Assembly: GCA_001798135.1 (NCBI GenBank)
Contig: MGRJ01000023.1
Location: forward strand, 62,001 to 126,000
Origin: Deltaproteobacteria bacterium RIFCSPHIGHO2_02_FULL_40_28
GTDB taxonomy: Bacteria > UBA10199 > 2-12-FULL-40-28
Length of the DNA stretch: 64,000 bases
Direction: 5' to 3'
In this document: in pieces, positions 42,710-51,358 of the stretch
Position numbering within the stretch: position 1 is the first letter of the stretch
Layout of the letters: each line of letters opens with the position of its first letter
Notes under the pieces: model-generated
Database searches by the model: none
What the model saw: the letters and a program-made list of their open reading frames with translations, nothing else
What the model was told of the DNA's origin: nothing
Translations under genes and position numbers: made by a program

Positions 42710-43639
42710 TCAACTAAAAAAATAATAAAACCGCGGTAATGTGTTCAACTCCTCCTTAAGCACAAAAACTCTTTCATTTTTGATGATTTTAGCAACATCA
42801 CTTTCGGGGTCGAGAATATTGCCAAATTTTCTGGCCCCGGTGGGACAGGCTTCCAGGCACGCGGGTAGTTTGCCAACACGGGTTCGATGGAGACAAAAGG
42901 TGCATTTTTCAACCACTCCACGCGGACGAATTCGATTGCTCAAATATCCCTGATCGGGATTGATTTCATTTTCTGGAATTTCGGGGGTGCGAAAATTAAA
43001 ATGTCTGGCCTCATAAGGGCAGGCCGCCTGACAATAACGACACCCAATGCACCAGTCGTAATCAATAACCACGATTCCATCTTTTTCTTTCCAGGTGGCT
43101 GCAACAGGGCAAGCCTTAACGCAAGGGGGGTTGTCGCATTGATTGCATTGAACAGGGAGATAAAATTTCCCTTCTTTGGGCACAGGGCCTAAATAATGAG
43201 TGGTACCTTTTTCAAGATTAAAACCACCGTTCTCCATTTCTAATACCTTGATATAGGAAAACGAACGATCGGTGTTGTTTTCTTTTTGGCACGCTTCCAC
43301 ACATTTGCGGTTTCCGTTGCATTTGGAAAGATTTAAGCAGTAGACAAATTCAACCCCATCCATGGGACGATGGTCGGAAATTTTGACTTCAGTGTGGTGG
43401 CGTTCTAGAGTTTGTTTTTCGATGCGTTCAAAAATTCTTTTTTTATCTTCGGGAGTAAGTTCTTTATAATGCTTTTGCCAAAATTCGTCGAAGGACAAAG
43501 CATTGGCTGTTTTTTCTGGAGAAAACAAAGCCAAACCCAGCCCTGTGGCCAATCCTTTGAGAAAGGTGCGTCGCTCTATTTTTTCTTCAAGCTTTTTTTC
43601 CAGAAAAAGCTTGTTTCTTTTTGAACGATCTGTGGTCAT
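42710..43639 (-). CDS. Tat-exported 4x[4Fe-4S] electron transfer protein (DsrO/HmcB-like)
   Basis: This 309-residue protein starts with a twin-arginine signal (ERRTFLKGLATGLGLALF near residue 22), so it is folded before export to the periplasm. Four cysteine groups of the DMSO-reductase-B type follow: CNLSKCNGNRKCVEAC, CNQCDNPPCVKACPVAA, CIGCRYCQAACPYEA and CTFCLHRTRVGKLPAC with a final CPTGA. It would relay electrons between the NrfD subunit and the multiheme cytochrome. It overlaps the cytochrome stop by 4 bp and is followed by nrfD after seven bases. Confidence 0.93.
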   Translation of the reverse strand: MTTDRSKRNKLFLEKKLEEKIERRTFLKGLATGLGLALFSPEKTANALSFDEFWQKHYKELTPEDKKRIFERIEKQTLERHHTEVKISDHRPMDGVEFVYCLNLSKCNGNRKCVEACQKENNTDRSFSYIKVLEMENGGFNLEKGTTHYLGPVPKEGKFYLPVQCNQCDNPPCVKACPVAATWKEKDGIVVIDYDWCIGCRYCQAACPYEARHFNFRTPEIPENEINPDQGYLSNRIRPRGVVEKCTFCLHRTRVGKLPACLEACPTGARKFGNILDPESDVAKIIKNERVFVLKEELNTLPRFYYFFS

Positions 43640-44208
43640 GATTTTTTACTCCTGGTTGGTTCTGGAATTGGATCTACCTGTTTCATTTTTGGATCATGAG
43701 CATTATGACAAGAGGTACAGGAGTGTTGTTTTTTATTATTTAACCAGCCTCCAACGACTTTCCCATGAATATTGTTTTTCCAATCTTTCAAAGTTGGCCC
43801 ATGGCATTGCCCACAAAGTCGATAAGATTCGTTAAAGCTGATTTTTTCTTCCGATTGAAGAATAAGTTTGTTGTAATTTTTTGAAGCATGACAGTTATTG
43901 CACCAAAAGTTTGGGTCATCCTTTTTTTCTGGATGAAAGGTTGTGATACTTTCGTGGTCTTTATCTTTTGCCATTGGCCTGATTTTACTATTAAAAGATT
44001 CTTCACTGTCGTGACATTCGTCACAGCGATACATTTCTATTTTAGGCGTCCGTTTTATGATTTCATTTGGTAACTCTTCTTGAGAAGAAACCGTAGCTGG
44101 AGTATCTTCTTGGGCATGGAGAAAGGTGTTGAAAAATAGACAGCTTATAATAATAAGCACAATCATTAACATCGTGCATATTTTTATCATTTGCATGATT
44201 AATATCAT
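43636..44208 (-). CDS. Periplasmic tetraheme cytochrome c of the NrfD complex
   Basis: This 190-residue cytochrome has four CXXCH haem motifs (CDECH, CNNCH, CGQCH, CTSCH) after a signal or anchor helix (MLMIVLIIISCLFFNTFLHA). It probably accepts electrons from the iron-sulfur subunit. Several in-frame ATGs lie at the 5' end (44208, 44196, 44190); none has a strong Shine-Dalgarno. The promoter inferred from the FNR-like site at 44232-44245 would start transcription near 44197, which favours one of the internal starts. It heads the cytochrome-FeS-NrfD unit. Confidence 0.88.
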   Translation of the reverse strand: MILIMQMIKICTMLMIVLIIISCLFFNTFLHAQEDTPATVSSQEELPNEIIKRTPKIEMYRCDECHDSEESFNSKIRPMAKDKDHESITTFHPEKKDDPNFWCNNCHASKNYNKLILQSEEKISFNESYRLCGQCHGPTLKDWKNNIHGKVVGGWLNNKKQHSCTSCHNAHDPKMKQVDPIPEPTRSKKS

Positions 44209-44231
44209 AGAATGTAATTATTTTATTGTAC

Positions 44232-44245
44232 ATGATCTATATCAT
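44232..44245. promoter_or_regulatory. FNR/DNR-like operator between divergent cytochrome units
   Basis: ATGAT-CTAT-ATCAT is a perfect TGAT-N4-ATCA site of the CRP/FNR family. Read on the minus strand it is identical over 15 bases to the site at 57634-57648. Its centre (44238.5) lies about 41.5 bp before likely start points on both sides; a TATGAT -10 at 44209-44204 serves the minus-strand unit. FNR-class activators act from -41.5, so one site may control both units. Confidence 0.65.
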
Positions 44246-44295
44246 GGATGCTTTAATGAAAATATTGTTTAACTTAAAACATGGAGAAGAAACTT

Positions 44296-44694
44296 ATGAA
44301 GTGCTTACGGATGGTAAAAGTTGTGATTGTTATTTTATTAACGGGTTTGTTTTTTATTTCTCAGGCCTATGCAGATGGCAAAAAAATATTTTTGGATAAC
44401 AAATGCAACAAGTGCCACACCTTTAAAAAATTAGGCATCGAGAAACTTCCCAAAAAAGCCCTGGCTGCAGAGGATGATGGGGAAGAAGCCGACGAAGAGG
44501 TGCTTGATAAAGCCGGGAAAAAAATCGAACCCAAGGATATGTTGGATGCTGTTGTGGCATCCAAAAAAGCCAAACTTGATATTGGCAAGTGGTTGAAAAA
44601 AGAGGCCACCATAGAAGATCGTAAGCACAAGAAGAAATTTCAAGGAACAGAAGGAGATCTTAAAATACTGGTTGATTGGCTTAATACTTTTTAG
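44296..44694 (+). CDS. Small monoheme cytochrome c
   Basis: I start this protein at ATG 44296, which has GGAGAAG six bases upstream; the ATG at 44281 overlaps that signal. The 132-residue product has a signal peptide (VIVILLTGLFFISQAYA) and one CNKCH haem site near residue 30. A long Lys/Glu/Asp-rich insert follows, and the final ILVDWLNTF resembles the last helix of class I cytochromes. No clear distal Met is seen, so the sixth ligand may be His or Lys. It is first in the plus-strand electron-transfer set. Confidence 0.82.
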   Translation: MKCLRMVKVVIVILLTGLFFISQAYADGKKIFLDNKCNKCHTFKKLGIEKLPKKALAAEDDGEEADEEVLDKAGKKIEPKDMLDAVVASKKAKLDIGKWLKKEATIEDRKHKKKFQGTEGDLKILVDWLNTF

Positions 44695-44752
44695 GATGTT
44701 GTTGTTAAGTGGTATGTGAACGCAGAAAGTGAAGTAGGGTTTGGGGGTGTGT

Positions 44753-46162
44753 GTGGTAACGGTAAGAAAAATAAGTTGTTTGGTTTTTTTTAGCATGCTG
44801 GTTTGGTTTGGTGGTGTGTTAGCAAAAGAGGTTCCTGCGAAAGCAGTTCCTGCTCAAGAAACCATAGCCACGGTAGAAAAAACAAGCTCAACCAAAACAA
44901 ACAAATTTTTTAATCTTTTTAGTGGCTCCTTCCTTAATCGCTATCGTTTGCGTTCTACTGGTGGTGTTAGTGATCACGATGCAGACACGCTTCTTACCCT
45001 CAATATTGGGGACTCATCCTATCAAAAAGTAACAGGGGCCTTACAGACGGGGTATCATTTTGAATTAAACGGGGATCAGGGCGCTCCTCTTAATAGTATA
45101 TATGATACGTTTGATAGCCGGGCGGTAGGCCGCTTCTATTATGGATATGCCAATATCCAAAAGGTAGGTTTATTTGAACAGGCGCGTGTTGGTCGTCAAT
45201 ACAAATATGATTTTGAGTCTTTGTATTTTGATGGAGTGTCGGTTGAGTCTAACCCTTATTACGGTATCCGTTTAAGTACCTATGCCGGTATTCCTGTTCA
45301 TTTGTTCGAAAACCAGTTTGGTTGGAATGAAGGGGATTGGCTTGTTGGTTCAGCTTTAAGCTGGACTCCTATCAAGCAAATCAGGGTCCGTTTTGATCAG
45401 GTTCATTTAAAGGATAATGCCGCTGCTTTTCGCATGAGCCAAGCAGATCAGGAAGATGATTTATTTGGAGGAACGTTGTGGGTTGATATCCTTAAAAACT
45501 GGGATGCTGCAGCTCGCTTTACTTCGTTTTCAGATCAAACCCGCGATTTAACTTTGGAGTCAAAATTGCGCTTTGCTAAGCAGGATTTGCGAATTGGGAT
45601 GAAGGTATTTAGGCTTTTAGAGGGGTATGATATTCGTGTACCTGAACTGGATACTTATTCTATTGCTGGAACTTATAAACCGTTTACTGAGTATGCCATT
45701 AACGCCACTAAAGGTTTAGGGAAACATTTTTTTTTAGATGGTGGTTTTAATTGGCGCAAACTGGATGATTCTCAAACTGCCAGTGCTTTTAACCATGGTT
45801 ACAAACGAGGGTTTTTGTCTGTCACTTCCTCAGATATCCCCGTAAAAAATTTAAGCCTAACAGCCACAGGGGATTACTATCATGGGGAAGATAATGATCT
45901 TAGCGATAATTATTTTGGTGGATCCTTTTCTGCCCTACAAAGTTTTTTTAAGAAGCGTTTGATTTTAAGTGGTGGCACAGCCTACTATCTTTATCGATTT
46001 AATTTTGCAACTGGCAGTGAGTCAAATGATGTGCAAACTTATTTTGCAAAAGTGGAAGGAAAGCTAACAAAAGAGTTGAAGGCAAAAACTAGTTATGAGT
46101 TTGAACATAATGACATCAATAGTTTTCATACGTTTAATCTTGGTTTAATATGGGATTTTTAA
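44753..46162 (+). CDS. Outer-membrane beta-barrel protein of the first electron conduit
   Basis: This protein of about 469 residues has a signal peptide (ISCLVFFSMLVWFGGVLAKE) and alternating hydrophobic strands with aromatic girdles through to a C-terminal FNLGLIWDF, typical of an outer-membrane barrel ending in Phe. The start is uncertain: GTG 44753 or GTG 44747, with a TTG at 44741. It lies between a monoheme and a nonaheme cytochrome, the place of MtrB/PioB-type porins in porin-cytochrome conduits. It lacks the N-terminal CxxC of MtrB. The role as conduit sheath is inferred from context. Confidence 0.8.
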   Translation: MVTVRKISCLVFFSMLVWFGGVLAKEVPAKAVPAQETIATVEKTSSTKTNKFFNLFSGSFLNRYRLRSTGGVSDHDADTLLTLNIGDSSYQKVTGALQTGYHFELNGDQGAPLNSIYDTFDSRAVGRFYYGYANIQKVGLFEQARVGRQYKYDFESLYFDGVSVESNPYYGIRLSTYAGIPVHLFENQFGWNEGDWLVGSALSWTPIKQIRVRFDQVHLKDNAAAFRMSQADQEDDLFGGTLWVDILKNWDAAARFTSFSDQTRDLTLESKLRFAKQDLRIGMKVFRLLEGYDIRVPELDTYSIAGTYKPFTEYAINATKGLGKHFFLDGGFNWRKLDDSQTASAFNHGYKRGFLSVTSSDIPVKNLSLTATGDYYHGEDNDLSDNYFGGSFSALQSFFKKRLILSGGTAYYLYRFNFATGSESNDVQTYFAKVEGKLTKELKAKTSYEFEHNDINSFHTFNLGLIWDF

Positions 46163-46163
46163 A

Positions 46164-46865
46164 ATGAATCACACACGAATCATCATCATGTTGTTGGTAA
46201 TTATATTAACTCCTTTTTTGCTTGCCAACCAGAGTTGCGAACGCTCAACTACATGGGGAGAAAAGTATTTTACTAAATGGGAATCAGACCATGTGGATAT
46301 CGACAAAGACACCAAGTGTATTGATTGCCATGATGATATTAAAAACACGAAAGTAAAACCATTAAATCATGATGCTACCTGGAAGCGCGAGCATGGAAAA
46401 TTTGAGTCGCAGAGGTATGGTTTTAAAAACGAAAATGTTTGCTCCCTTTGTCACACGGAAGCCCAATGCACCAAATGTCATCAACAAGAAGCTCCCCAGC
46501 AACATACTGAATTCTGGAAGCAAAGAGGGCATGGGGTTTTTGTAGGGCTTGATAGGTCTAGTTGTATGACTTGTCATAACGATGCCCAATTTTGCGAACG
46601 TTGCCATCGTCTTACGGAACCAAGAAGCCATACCGCAGGTTGGGGTGCCACGACAAATCGGCATTGCAATAGTTGCCACTTCCCATTGACAGCTGCTGGA
46701 GGGCAACAATGTGCGGTATGTCATGCAGGTACGCCATCTCACAATAGTACACCATCTCAACCTAGTGATGCTTTACATGTTACAGGCGCTAATTGTGCGG
46801 GTTGTCATACCTCTCTGCGCCATCCGGATAATGGTATGGCTTGTACGATTTGCCATACACAATGA
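46164..46865 (+). CDS. Nonaheme periplasmic cytochrome c
   Basis: This 233-residue protein has nine CXXCH motifs (CIDCH, CSLCH, CTKCH, CMTCH, CERCH, CNSCH, CAVCH, CAGCH, CTICH) after an N-terminal hydrophobic segment (IIIMLLVIILTPFLLANQSC). A non-standard lipobox-like NQSC is present, so export by signal peptide or lipidation are both possible. Haem density (one per 26 residues) is that of electron-wire proteins like MtrA, though the sequence is not clearly MtrA. It starts one base after the barrel gene. Confidence 0.92.
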   Translation: MNHTRIIIMLLVIILTPFLLANQSCERSTTWGEKYFTKWESDHVDIDKDTKCIDCHDDIKNTKVKPLNHDATWKREHGKFESQRYGFKNENVCSLCHTEAQCTKCHQQEAPQQHTEFWKQRGHGVFVGLDRSSCMTCHNDAQFCERCHRLTEPRSHTAGWGATTNRHCNSCHFPLTAAGGQQCAVCHAGTPSHNSTPSQPSDALHVTGANCAGCHTSLRHPDNGMACTICHTQ

Positions 46866-46905
46866 GTTTTGATGAAAACGGAATGAATAAATATATGGAG
46901 TTATT

Positions 46906-48825
46906 ATGATCATTAAAAAACACGTCAGTATTATTATCGGGTTTCTATTTTTCTCTAGTCTCTTGTTAGCTTGTGGAGGCAGTGTCGATTTAAGCGACAG
47001 TGTAAGTGAAAATGAAAGGAGTCAATCCGCAGGCCTCTATGGAACTGTTACTGATAACGCAGGAGCCGCTATAGAAAGCGCCACTGTGATTTTGATTCCA
47101 GCAGATGATATCAACACAGCGAGGCTGGATATTGCCGATTTTTCACCTGATGCCACTGATGATGAACCTTTGGAGGATCTTGTAAACGATACGACAAAGT
47201 CTTACCAAACGACAACAACCGATGTAAATGGTGACTACAGTTTTGCTTCTGTTACTGAGGACAGCTATTTTATTTATGTAAAACCTGCAGATACCGACAC
47301 AAGCCATTTGCCCGGTGGAAGTCTTTGCCGTATCTCACGGCAATTGACCAACACAGGGTTGAACTTTGACATTGAGATATCCACAAATCCCTCTGCAGCA
47401 GCCACTTACGTGGGTTCCTCAACCTGTTTAACCTGTCACTCGGACAAAACAACTATTTACAAAACTGGACATTTCAACAGTTTGCATGTTCCCGCCTCTG
47501 ATAGCGACATGCAGGATGTCTCGGCATTCGATGACTTTAATGACGCGCTCGACAAGTTTAATGGGACCACAACTGTATATTTCTATGACTATGATTCGAC
47601 CCGCGGGTTTGATAAATATAAAACAGCCGAAACTAGTTCTGGTACGGTTAGCTTTCGCATTCGCCTGCTCAAAACTGGTGATACGTATCAAATGGAATTT
47701 ACCAACGTCAAAAATGCATCCGATCCCAATAATGGAATAGTTTATGATGTTGACTTAGCCTACGGCGGTGCTGTTTATAAGCAACGATACCTTACTCGGC
47801 TTGCCGTATCGCACGCCGTGCTGCCCCTGCAATATCAACAAGAGGGCAGTGAATCAAACTCTCCGCGTACCCGTAAGGTCTGGCGGGATTACCATGGTAG
47901 CTACTGGTATAACGAAACCACCCAGCTCTTTACAACTCCGGCTAATAGCAAGTCCTTTGATAATAACTGCGCTGGGTGTCATTTCACTGGTTATAGCTTA
48001 GGAGGTGATAGCACTAACGGATATGCAGCGACTGCAGTCAGCGACACAGATGGCACCTACGACTTTGATGCTGATGGTGATCTTGATGAAATCAATACAG
48101 GTTGTGAGGTGTGTCATGGCCCCGGTTCCGAGCATGTGGCTAGTGGTGGTGCGACGGTAGCTCTTGGTTTGCTCACACCAGAACGTGAGTCGATTGTTTG
48201 TGGTCAATGTCATAGTCGCCCCAAAGGTGCTTTGGGAACCGATGTTCCAGATAACGCTGATGGGGATATGATGCGCCCCGGTAATTCACGTAGCTACTTT
48301 TTGGAAAACCACACCAACGGCACTCAGTACGACACATCTTCCAGTGATCTTTACACGGACGTGGATCAAAGCTCGAAGTCCCATCACCAACAATACACTG
48401 ATTTTATCCGCTCCTCGCTCTACAAAAACAACGAGCAATTGGTGACATGTTCGAATTGTCATAACATGCATGGGACGGATAATTTCCGTAGCTTAACAGC
48501 CACCACAAGCGATGATGCCCTCTGTACCGATTGTCATCCTGACAAAACCACAGTTACGGAGCATACAGAAGATAAGCTTGGAACCTCAACAGATATGGGT
48601 GCGGTATGCATTGATTGTCATATGAATAAGATTGCCAAAACGGGTGCTGGTCGTCAGGGTAATGGCAGTTATTGGGAAAATGATGTGACCTCACATCTTT
48701 TTTCTGTGGCACGCAAGACAACGTCTATTGTTGCGGGTCAGACGGTTAGCGATAGTCTGATGTCTATCCCGTATACAAACAGCTGTACCAGTGCTTGTCA
48801 CGACTCAGATCTTTCGGATGACTGA
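46906..48825 (+). CDS. Multiheme cytochrome lipoprotein with carboxypeptidase-regulatory-like domain
   Basis: This 639-residue lipoprotein (lipobox LLLAC, Cys23) has a CarboxypepD_reg-like Ig domain at about 40-130 (LYGTVTDNAGAAIESATVIL; TTDVNGDYSFASV), then a multiheme region with seven CXXCH sites (CLTCH, CAGCH, CEVCH, CGQCH, CSNCH, CTDCH, CIDCH) and a final CTSACH of CX3CH type. The segments STCLTCHSDKTT...HF and CEVCHGPGSEH resemble cytochrome c554-like domains. As a surface lipoprotein it may be the outermost, substrate-facing part of the first conduit. Start has GGAG upstream. Confidence 0.9.
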   Translation: MIIKKHVSIIIGFLFFSSLLLACGGSVDLSDSVSENERSQSAGLYGTVTDNAGAAIESATVILIPADDINTARLDIADFSPDATDDEPLEDLVNDTTKSYQTTTTDVNGDYSFASVTEDSYFIYVKPADTDTSHLPGGSLCRISRQLTNTGLNFDIEISTNPSAAATYVGSSTCLTCHSDKTTIYKTGHFNSLHVPASDSDMQDVSAFDDFNDALDKFNGTTTVYFYDYDSTRGFDKYKTAETSSGTVSFRIRLLKTGDTYQMEFTNVKNASDPNNGIVYDVDLAYGGAVYKQRYLTRLAVSHAVLPLQYQQEGSESNSPRTRKVWRDYHGSYWYNETTQLFTTPANSKSFDNNCAGCHFTGYSLGGDSTNGYAATAVSDTDGTYDFDADGDLDEINTGCEVCHGPGSEHVASGGATVALGLLTPERESIVCGQCHSRPKGALGTDVPDNADGDMMRPGNSRSYFLENHTNGTQYDTSSSDLYTDVDQSSKSHHQQYTDFIRSSLYKNNEQLVTCSNCHNMHGTDNFRSLTATTSDDALCTDCHPDKTTVTEHTEDKLGTSTDMGAVCIDCHMNKIAKTGAGRQGNGSYWENDVTSHLFSVARKTTSIVAGQTVSDSLMSIPYTNSCTSACHDSDLSDD

Positions 48826-48862
48826 TCATAGCCTATGAGTAGAACTGGTGTCATGACATGTG

Positions 48863-48907
48863 CAAATTGTAAATCAGATTGACAATTTGTGTAATTTCGC
48901 CTATCCT
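48863..48907 (+). promoter_or_regulatory. Promoter and operator of the second DUF4143 ATPase
   Basis: TTGACA (48879-48884) and TATCCT (48902-48907) are 17 bp apart. An inverted repeat CAAATTGT (48863-48870) / ACAATTTG (48882-48889) overlaps the -35 and could be an operator. The start codon at 48918 follows the -10 by only ten bases. Confidence 0.6.
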
Positions 48908-48917
48908 GTCTCTTGCA

Positions 48918-50081
48918 ATGATTCCAAGGGAGCTACAGCATCAGATTTTACGGGCATCGAAAAAATACCCTTTGGTGGGGATTTTGGGTCCGCGGCAGTC
49001 GGGAAAGACAACCTTGGCCCAGATGGCCTTTCCTAAAAAAACCTACATTTCTTTTGAAAATCCTCAAATACGGTCCTTTGCAACCCATGATCCCCAAGGT
49101 TTTTTCAAACAATATGCCAAGGGAGCAATCTTGGATGAAATCCAGAGGGTTCCTTCCCTCTTTTCTTATCTACAAACGATCGTGGATGAGAGAAAAAGCA
49201 AGGGGATGTTTATCCTGACGGGGTCACAGAATTTCGTTTTGATGGAGAACGTGACTCAATCGCTAGCTGGCCGTATTTCACTTCATAAATTGCTTCCGCT
49301 TTCTTTGACAGAACTTAAAAAAGGTGTGGGCAAAATTCCCCAATTGAATGACCTCCTTTTTTCAGGGGGTTATCCGCGTATTTACGACCAATCTTTGCAA
49401 CCGACTGACTGGCTTCAAAATTATGTAGAAACCTACCTGGAACGCGATGTCCGTTCCCTCAAAAATGTTGGGAATCTTTCCTCATTTCAGAAATTTATCC
49501 GGATGTGCGCTGCTCGCTCGGGTCAACTGCTTAATCTCTCCGAACTGGGCAATGATTGTGGAATCACACATAATACCGCCAAAGCCTGGCTTTCGGTTCT
49601 TGAGGCAAGTTTTCTCGTTTTTCAGCTTGCCCCACATTATCGCAATTTCAATAAACGGCTTAAAAAATCGCCCAAACTCTATTTTTATGATACTGGCCTT
49701 CTTTGTTATCTGCTGGGGATTACCAAGCCGCAAGAACTTGTTATTCATTCACAGCGAGGTGCCATTTTTGAAACATTTGTTTTAAGTGAACTGATCAAGC
49801 AGAGGCTCAATCACGGAATTCCTCTGAATTTTTATTTTTGGCAAGAACAACGGAAACGGGAAATTGACTGCTTGATCGAACGGGGCGAAAAATTAACTCC
49901 GGTGGAAATTAAATCAGGTCAAACAATTGCCGATGATTATTTTGATCACCTCCGCTATTGGCAGAAAATGGCGGGACGTTTTGCATCCAAGGCCTATCTT
50001 GTTTATGCTGGAGATGTCCGTCAAAAAAGGGTTGATGTTGAGGTGATCCCCTGGACTGCGCTTGATGAAATTTCTTTGTAA
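48918..50081 (+). CDS. AAA ATPase with DUF4143 domain (second copy)
   Basis: This protein of about 387 residues starts at ATG 48918 (MIPRELQHQIL). It has Walker A GILGPRQSGKTTLAQM near residue 21, Walker B-like GAILDEIQRVPSLFSYLQ, the sensor segment GMFILTGSQNFVLMENVTQ and GRISLHKLLPLSLTEL, and a DUF4143 region (ETYLERDVRSLKNVGNLSSF; FWQEQRKREIDCLIERGEKL with nuclease-like E-x-D). It is a distant relative of the ATPase at 40174. Its position between the two cytochrome sets, with its own promoter, suggests a mobile or accessory gene. Confidence 0.9.
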   Translation: MIPRELQHQILRASKKYPLVGILGPRQSGKTTLAQMAFPKKTYISFENPQIRSFATHDPQGFFKQYAKGAILDEIQRVPSLFSYLQTIVDERKSKGMFILTGSQNFVLMENVTQSLAGRISLHKLLPLSLTELKKGVGKIPQLNDLLFSGGYPRIYDQSLQPTDWLQNYVETYLERDVRSLKNVGNLSSFQKFIRMCAARSGQLLNLSELGNDCGITHNTAKAWLSVLEASFLVFQLAPHYRNFNKRLKKSPKLYFYDTGLLCYLLGITKPQELVIHSQRGAIFETFVLSELIKQRLNHGIPLNFYFWQEQRKREIDCLIERGEKLTPVEIKSGQTIADDYFDHLRYWQKMAGRFASKAYLVYAGDVRQKRVDVEVIPWTALDEISL

Positions 50082-50174
50082 CATTCCCTCTGGATAAAAA
50101 ATAAAACTCAAATTCCCTTTTAGAGGGTAGAGACTTATGGGGCAAGGAGGTCATTACAAAGTAGGTCATTAACA

Positions 50175-50204
50175 TTGACAATGCTTACCCTGTAAGCATA
50201 TAAT
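50175..50204 (+). promoter_or_regulatory. AbiE-type cassette promoter and operator
   Basis: Consensus TTGACA (50175-50180) and TATAAT (50199-50204) lie 18 bp apart. A perfect 8-bp inverted repeat ATGCTTAC-CCT-GTAAGCAT (50181-50199) fills the spacer. AbiEi antitoxins are known to bind inverted repeats in their own promoter. The start codon at 50212 follows the -10 by seven bases. Confidence 0.75.
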
Positions 50205-50211
50205 ATTTGGT

Positions 50212-50604
50212 ATGAAATATTTACCAAAGACAGCCCAAGTCATTTTTAAGAAATGGGGAAAGCAAGGAGGGAATGCTCGGAACAAAAGGCTTTCCCCAAG
50301 CCAACGGCACTCTATTGCTTCTCACGCAGCTTTAGTGCGTTGGAGAAAGAACAGCGTTGTTCCCCCAATGCCAAGCGTTCGTTTATCCAGCCTTTCTTGG
50401 AAAAACCCCGTCTATCTTGAAGAAGTTCTTGCCGAAGGAAGCCTCTCCGATTGGAGACAGCTTTATCAACAAATTGTTAACTATCCCTTTGGTGAAGTGG
50501 CGGAAGCCTTAGAGCGAGTTGTTAATTCCGTAACTATCTATGGGGCAACAAGGCTTTGGAAGGGTCTTTTGGCTTGTTTGCAGGGGGCGGCGCCAGGTGC
50601 CTAA
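50212..50604 (+). CDS. Putative antitoxin of an AbiE-like pair
   Basis: This 130-residue protein is basic at its N-terminus (FKKWGKQGGNARNKRLSP, HAALVRWRKN), which could be DNA-binding, and has helical segments after. It does not match the classical AbiEi length (about 190) and I do not recognise the family. Position directly before, and overlapping, an AbiEii-type nucleotidyltransferase, and a palindromic operator at its promoter, suggest an antitoxin and repressor. No Shine-Dalgarno is seen, and it should be translated from a leaderless mRNA. Confidence 0.65.
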   Translation: MKYLPKTAQVIFKKWGKQGGNARNKRLSPSQRHSIASHAALVRWRKNSVVPPMPSVRLSSLSWKNPVYLEEVLAEGSLSDWRQLYQQIVNYPFGEVAEALERVVNSVTIYGATRLWKGLLACLQGAAPGA

Positions 50605-51301
50605 AAAACTAAAAAAACCAACTCAAAAGAAAACAGCAACACAAGCGGAAGAATGGGAACATCTTCTCTCAGCACAAATGATGTTTCAATCTCACTTTCC
50701 CGAATGCGTTTTGGTGGGAGGTACAGCTGCGGCTATTCACGTGGGGCATCGAATCTCCCTGGATGCTGATTATACTCACTCTCGACTTAAAGAACGATTT
50801 AGTGAGATCCTTACAAGGGTAGAGGCTGAGGCGGGGTGGCGTACCAAAAGACTGGAACCACCAGTCTTGATTCTTGGAAATTTTCAGGGGGTTCGTACGG
50901 GTATTCGTCAATTGATTCGTTTAAAGCCATTAGAAACGATGATGGTTCGTGGTTTGAAGATTCCCACGCCGGAGGAGATTTTGAGAATAAAGGCCTATCT
51001 TATCGTCAAACGAAATGCGACACGAGATTATATCGATTTTATTGCGCTCTTTGACCATTTAGGAACCGAACATGCTTTTATTGCACTCTCAACACTTGAT
51101 TCTTGTTATCCCCAGGATGATGATCAATCTATGAGCCAACAACTGGCTTTACAGTTGGCTGAGCCAAAACCGTGGGATCTTTTTCAGACCGATTTAAGTT
51201 CTTACCGAAATCTTCAGGAGCCTTACACTAACTGGAAAGAAATTCAAAAACGTGTTTTTGCTGCTTCTCAAAAGATAATCACTGCACACTGTAGGGTTTG
51301 A
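50597..51301 (+). CDS. AbiEii/MenT-type nucleotidyltransferase toxin
   Basis: I start this 234-residue protein at GTG 50597, with AGGGGGCGG upstream and 8 bp overlap with the preceding gene. The nucleotidyltransferase signature is LVGGTAAAIHVGHRISLDAD near residue 39 (GG-T/S and D-x-D-type acidic residues), as in AbiEii toxins, which modify tRNA or stall translation by nucleotide transfer. A later IPTPEEILRIKAYLIVKRNA with TRDYIDFIAL is typical of the family. A small hairpin AGAGG-GCG-CCTCT lies just after the stop. Confidence 0.85.
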   Translation: MPKKLKKPTQKKTATQAEEWEHLLSAQMMFQSHFPECVLVGGTAAAIHVGHRISLDADYTHSRLKERFSEILTRVEAEAGWRTKRLEPPVLILGNFQGVRTGIRQLIRLKPLETMMVRGLKIPTPEEILRIKAYLIVKRNATRDYIDFIALFDHLGTEHAFIALSTLDSCYPQDDDQSMSQQLALQLAEPKPWDLFQTDLSSYRNLQEPYTNWKEIQKRVFAASQKIITAHCRV

Positions 51302-51358
51302 GAGGGCGCCTCTAAAAACCACCCATCTCCATGGCTCACCATTATTTATTTAGTTTTT

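Noticed and set aside
41485-44208. Naming the three-gene module as Qrc, Hmc or Dsr complex
   Set aside because: Subunit types match several NrfD complexes, but no molybdopterin-like or catalytic subunit is present to decide among them.
44753-46162. Assignment of the barrel as MtrB
   Set aside because: Context fits, but the N-terminal CxxC of MtrB is missing and I cannot confirm the family by eye, so it is left as a generic barrel.
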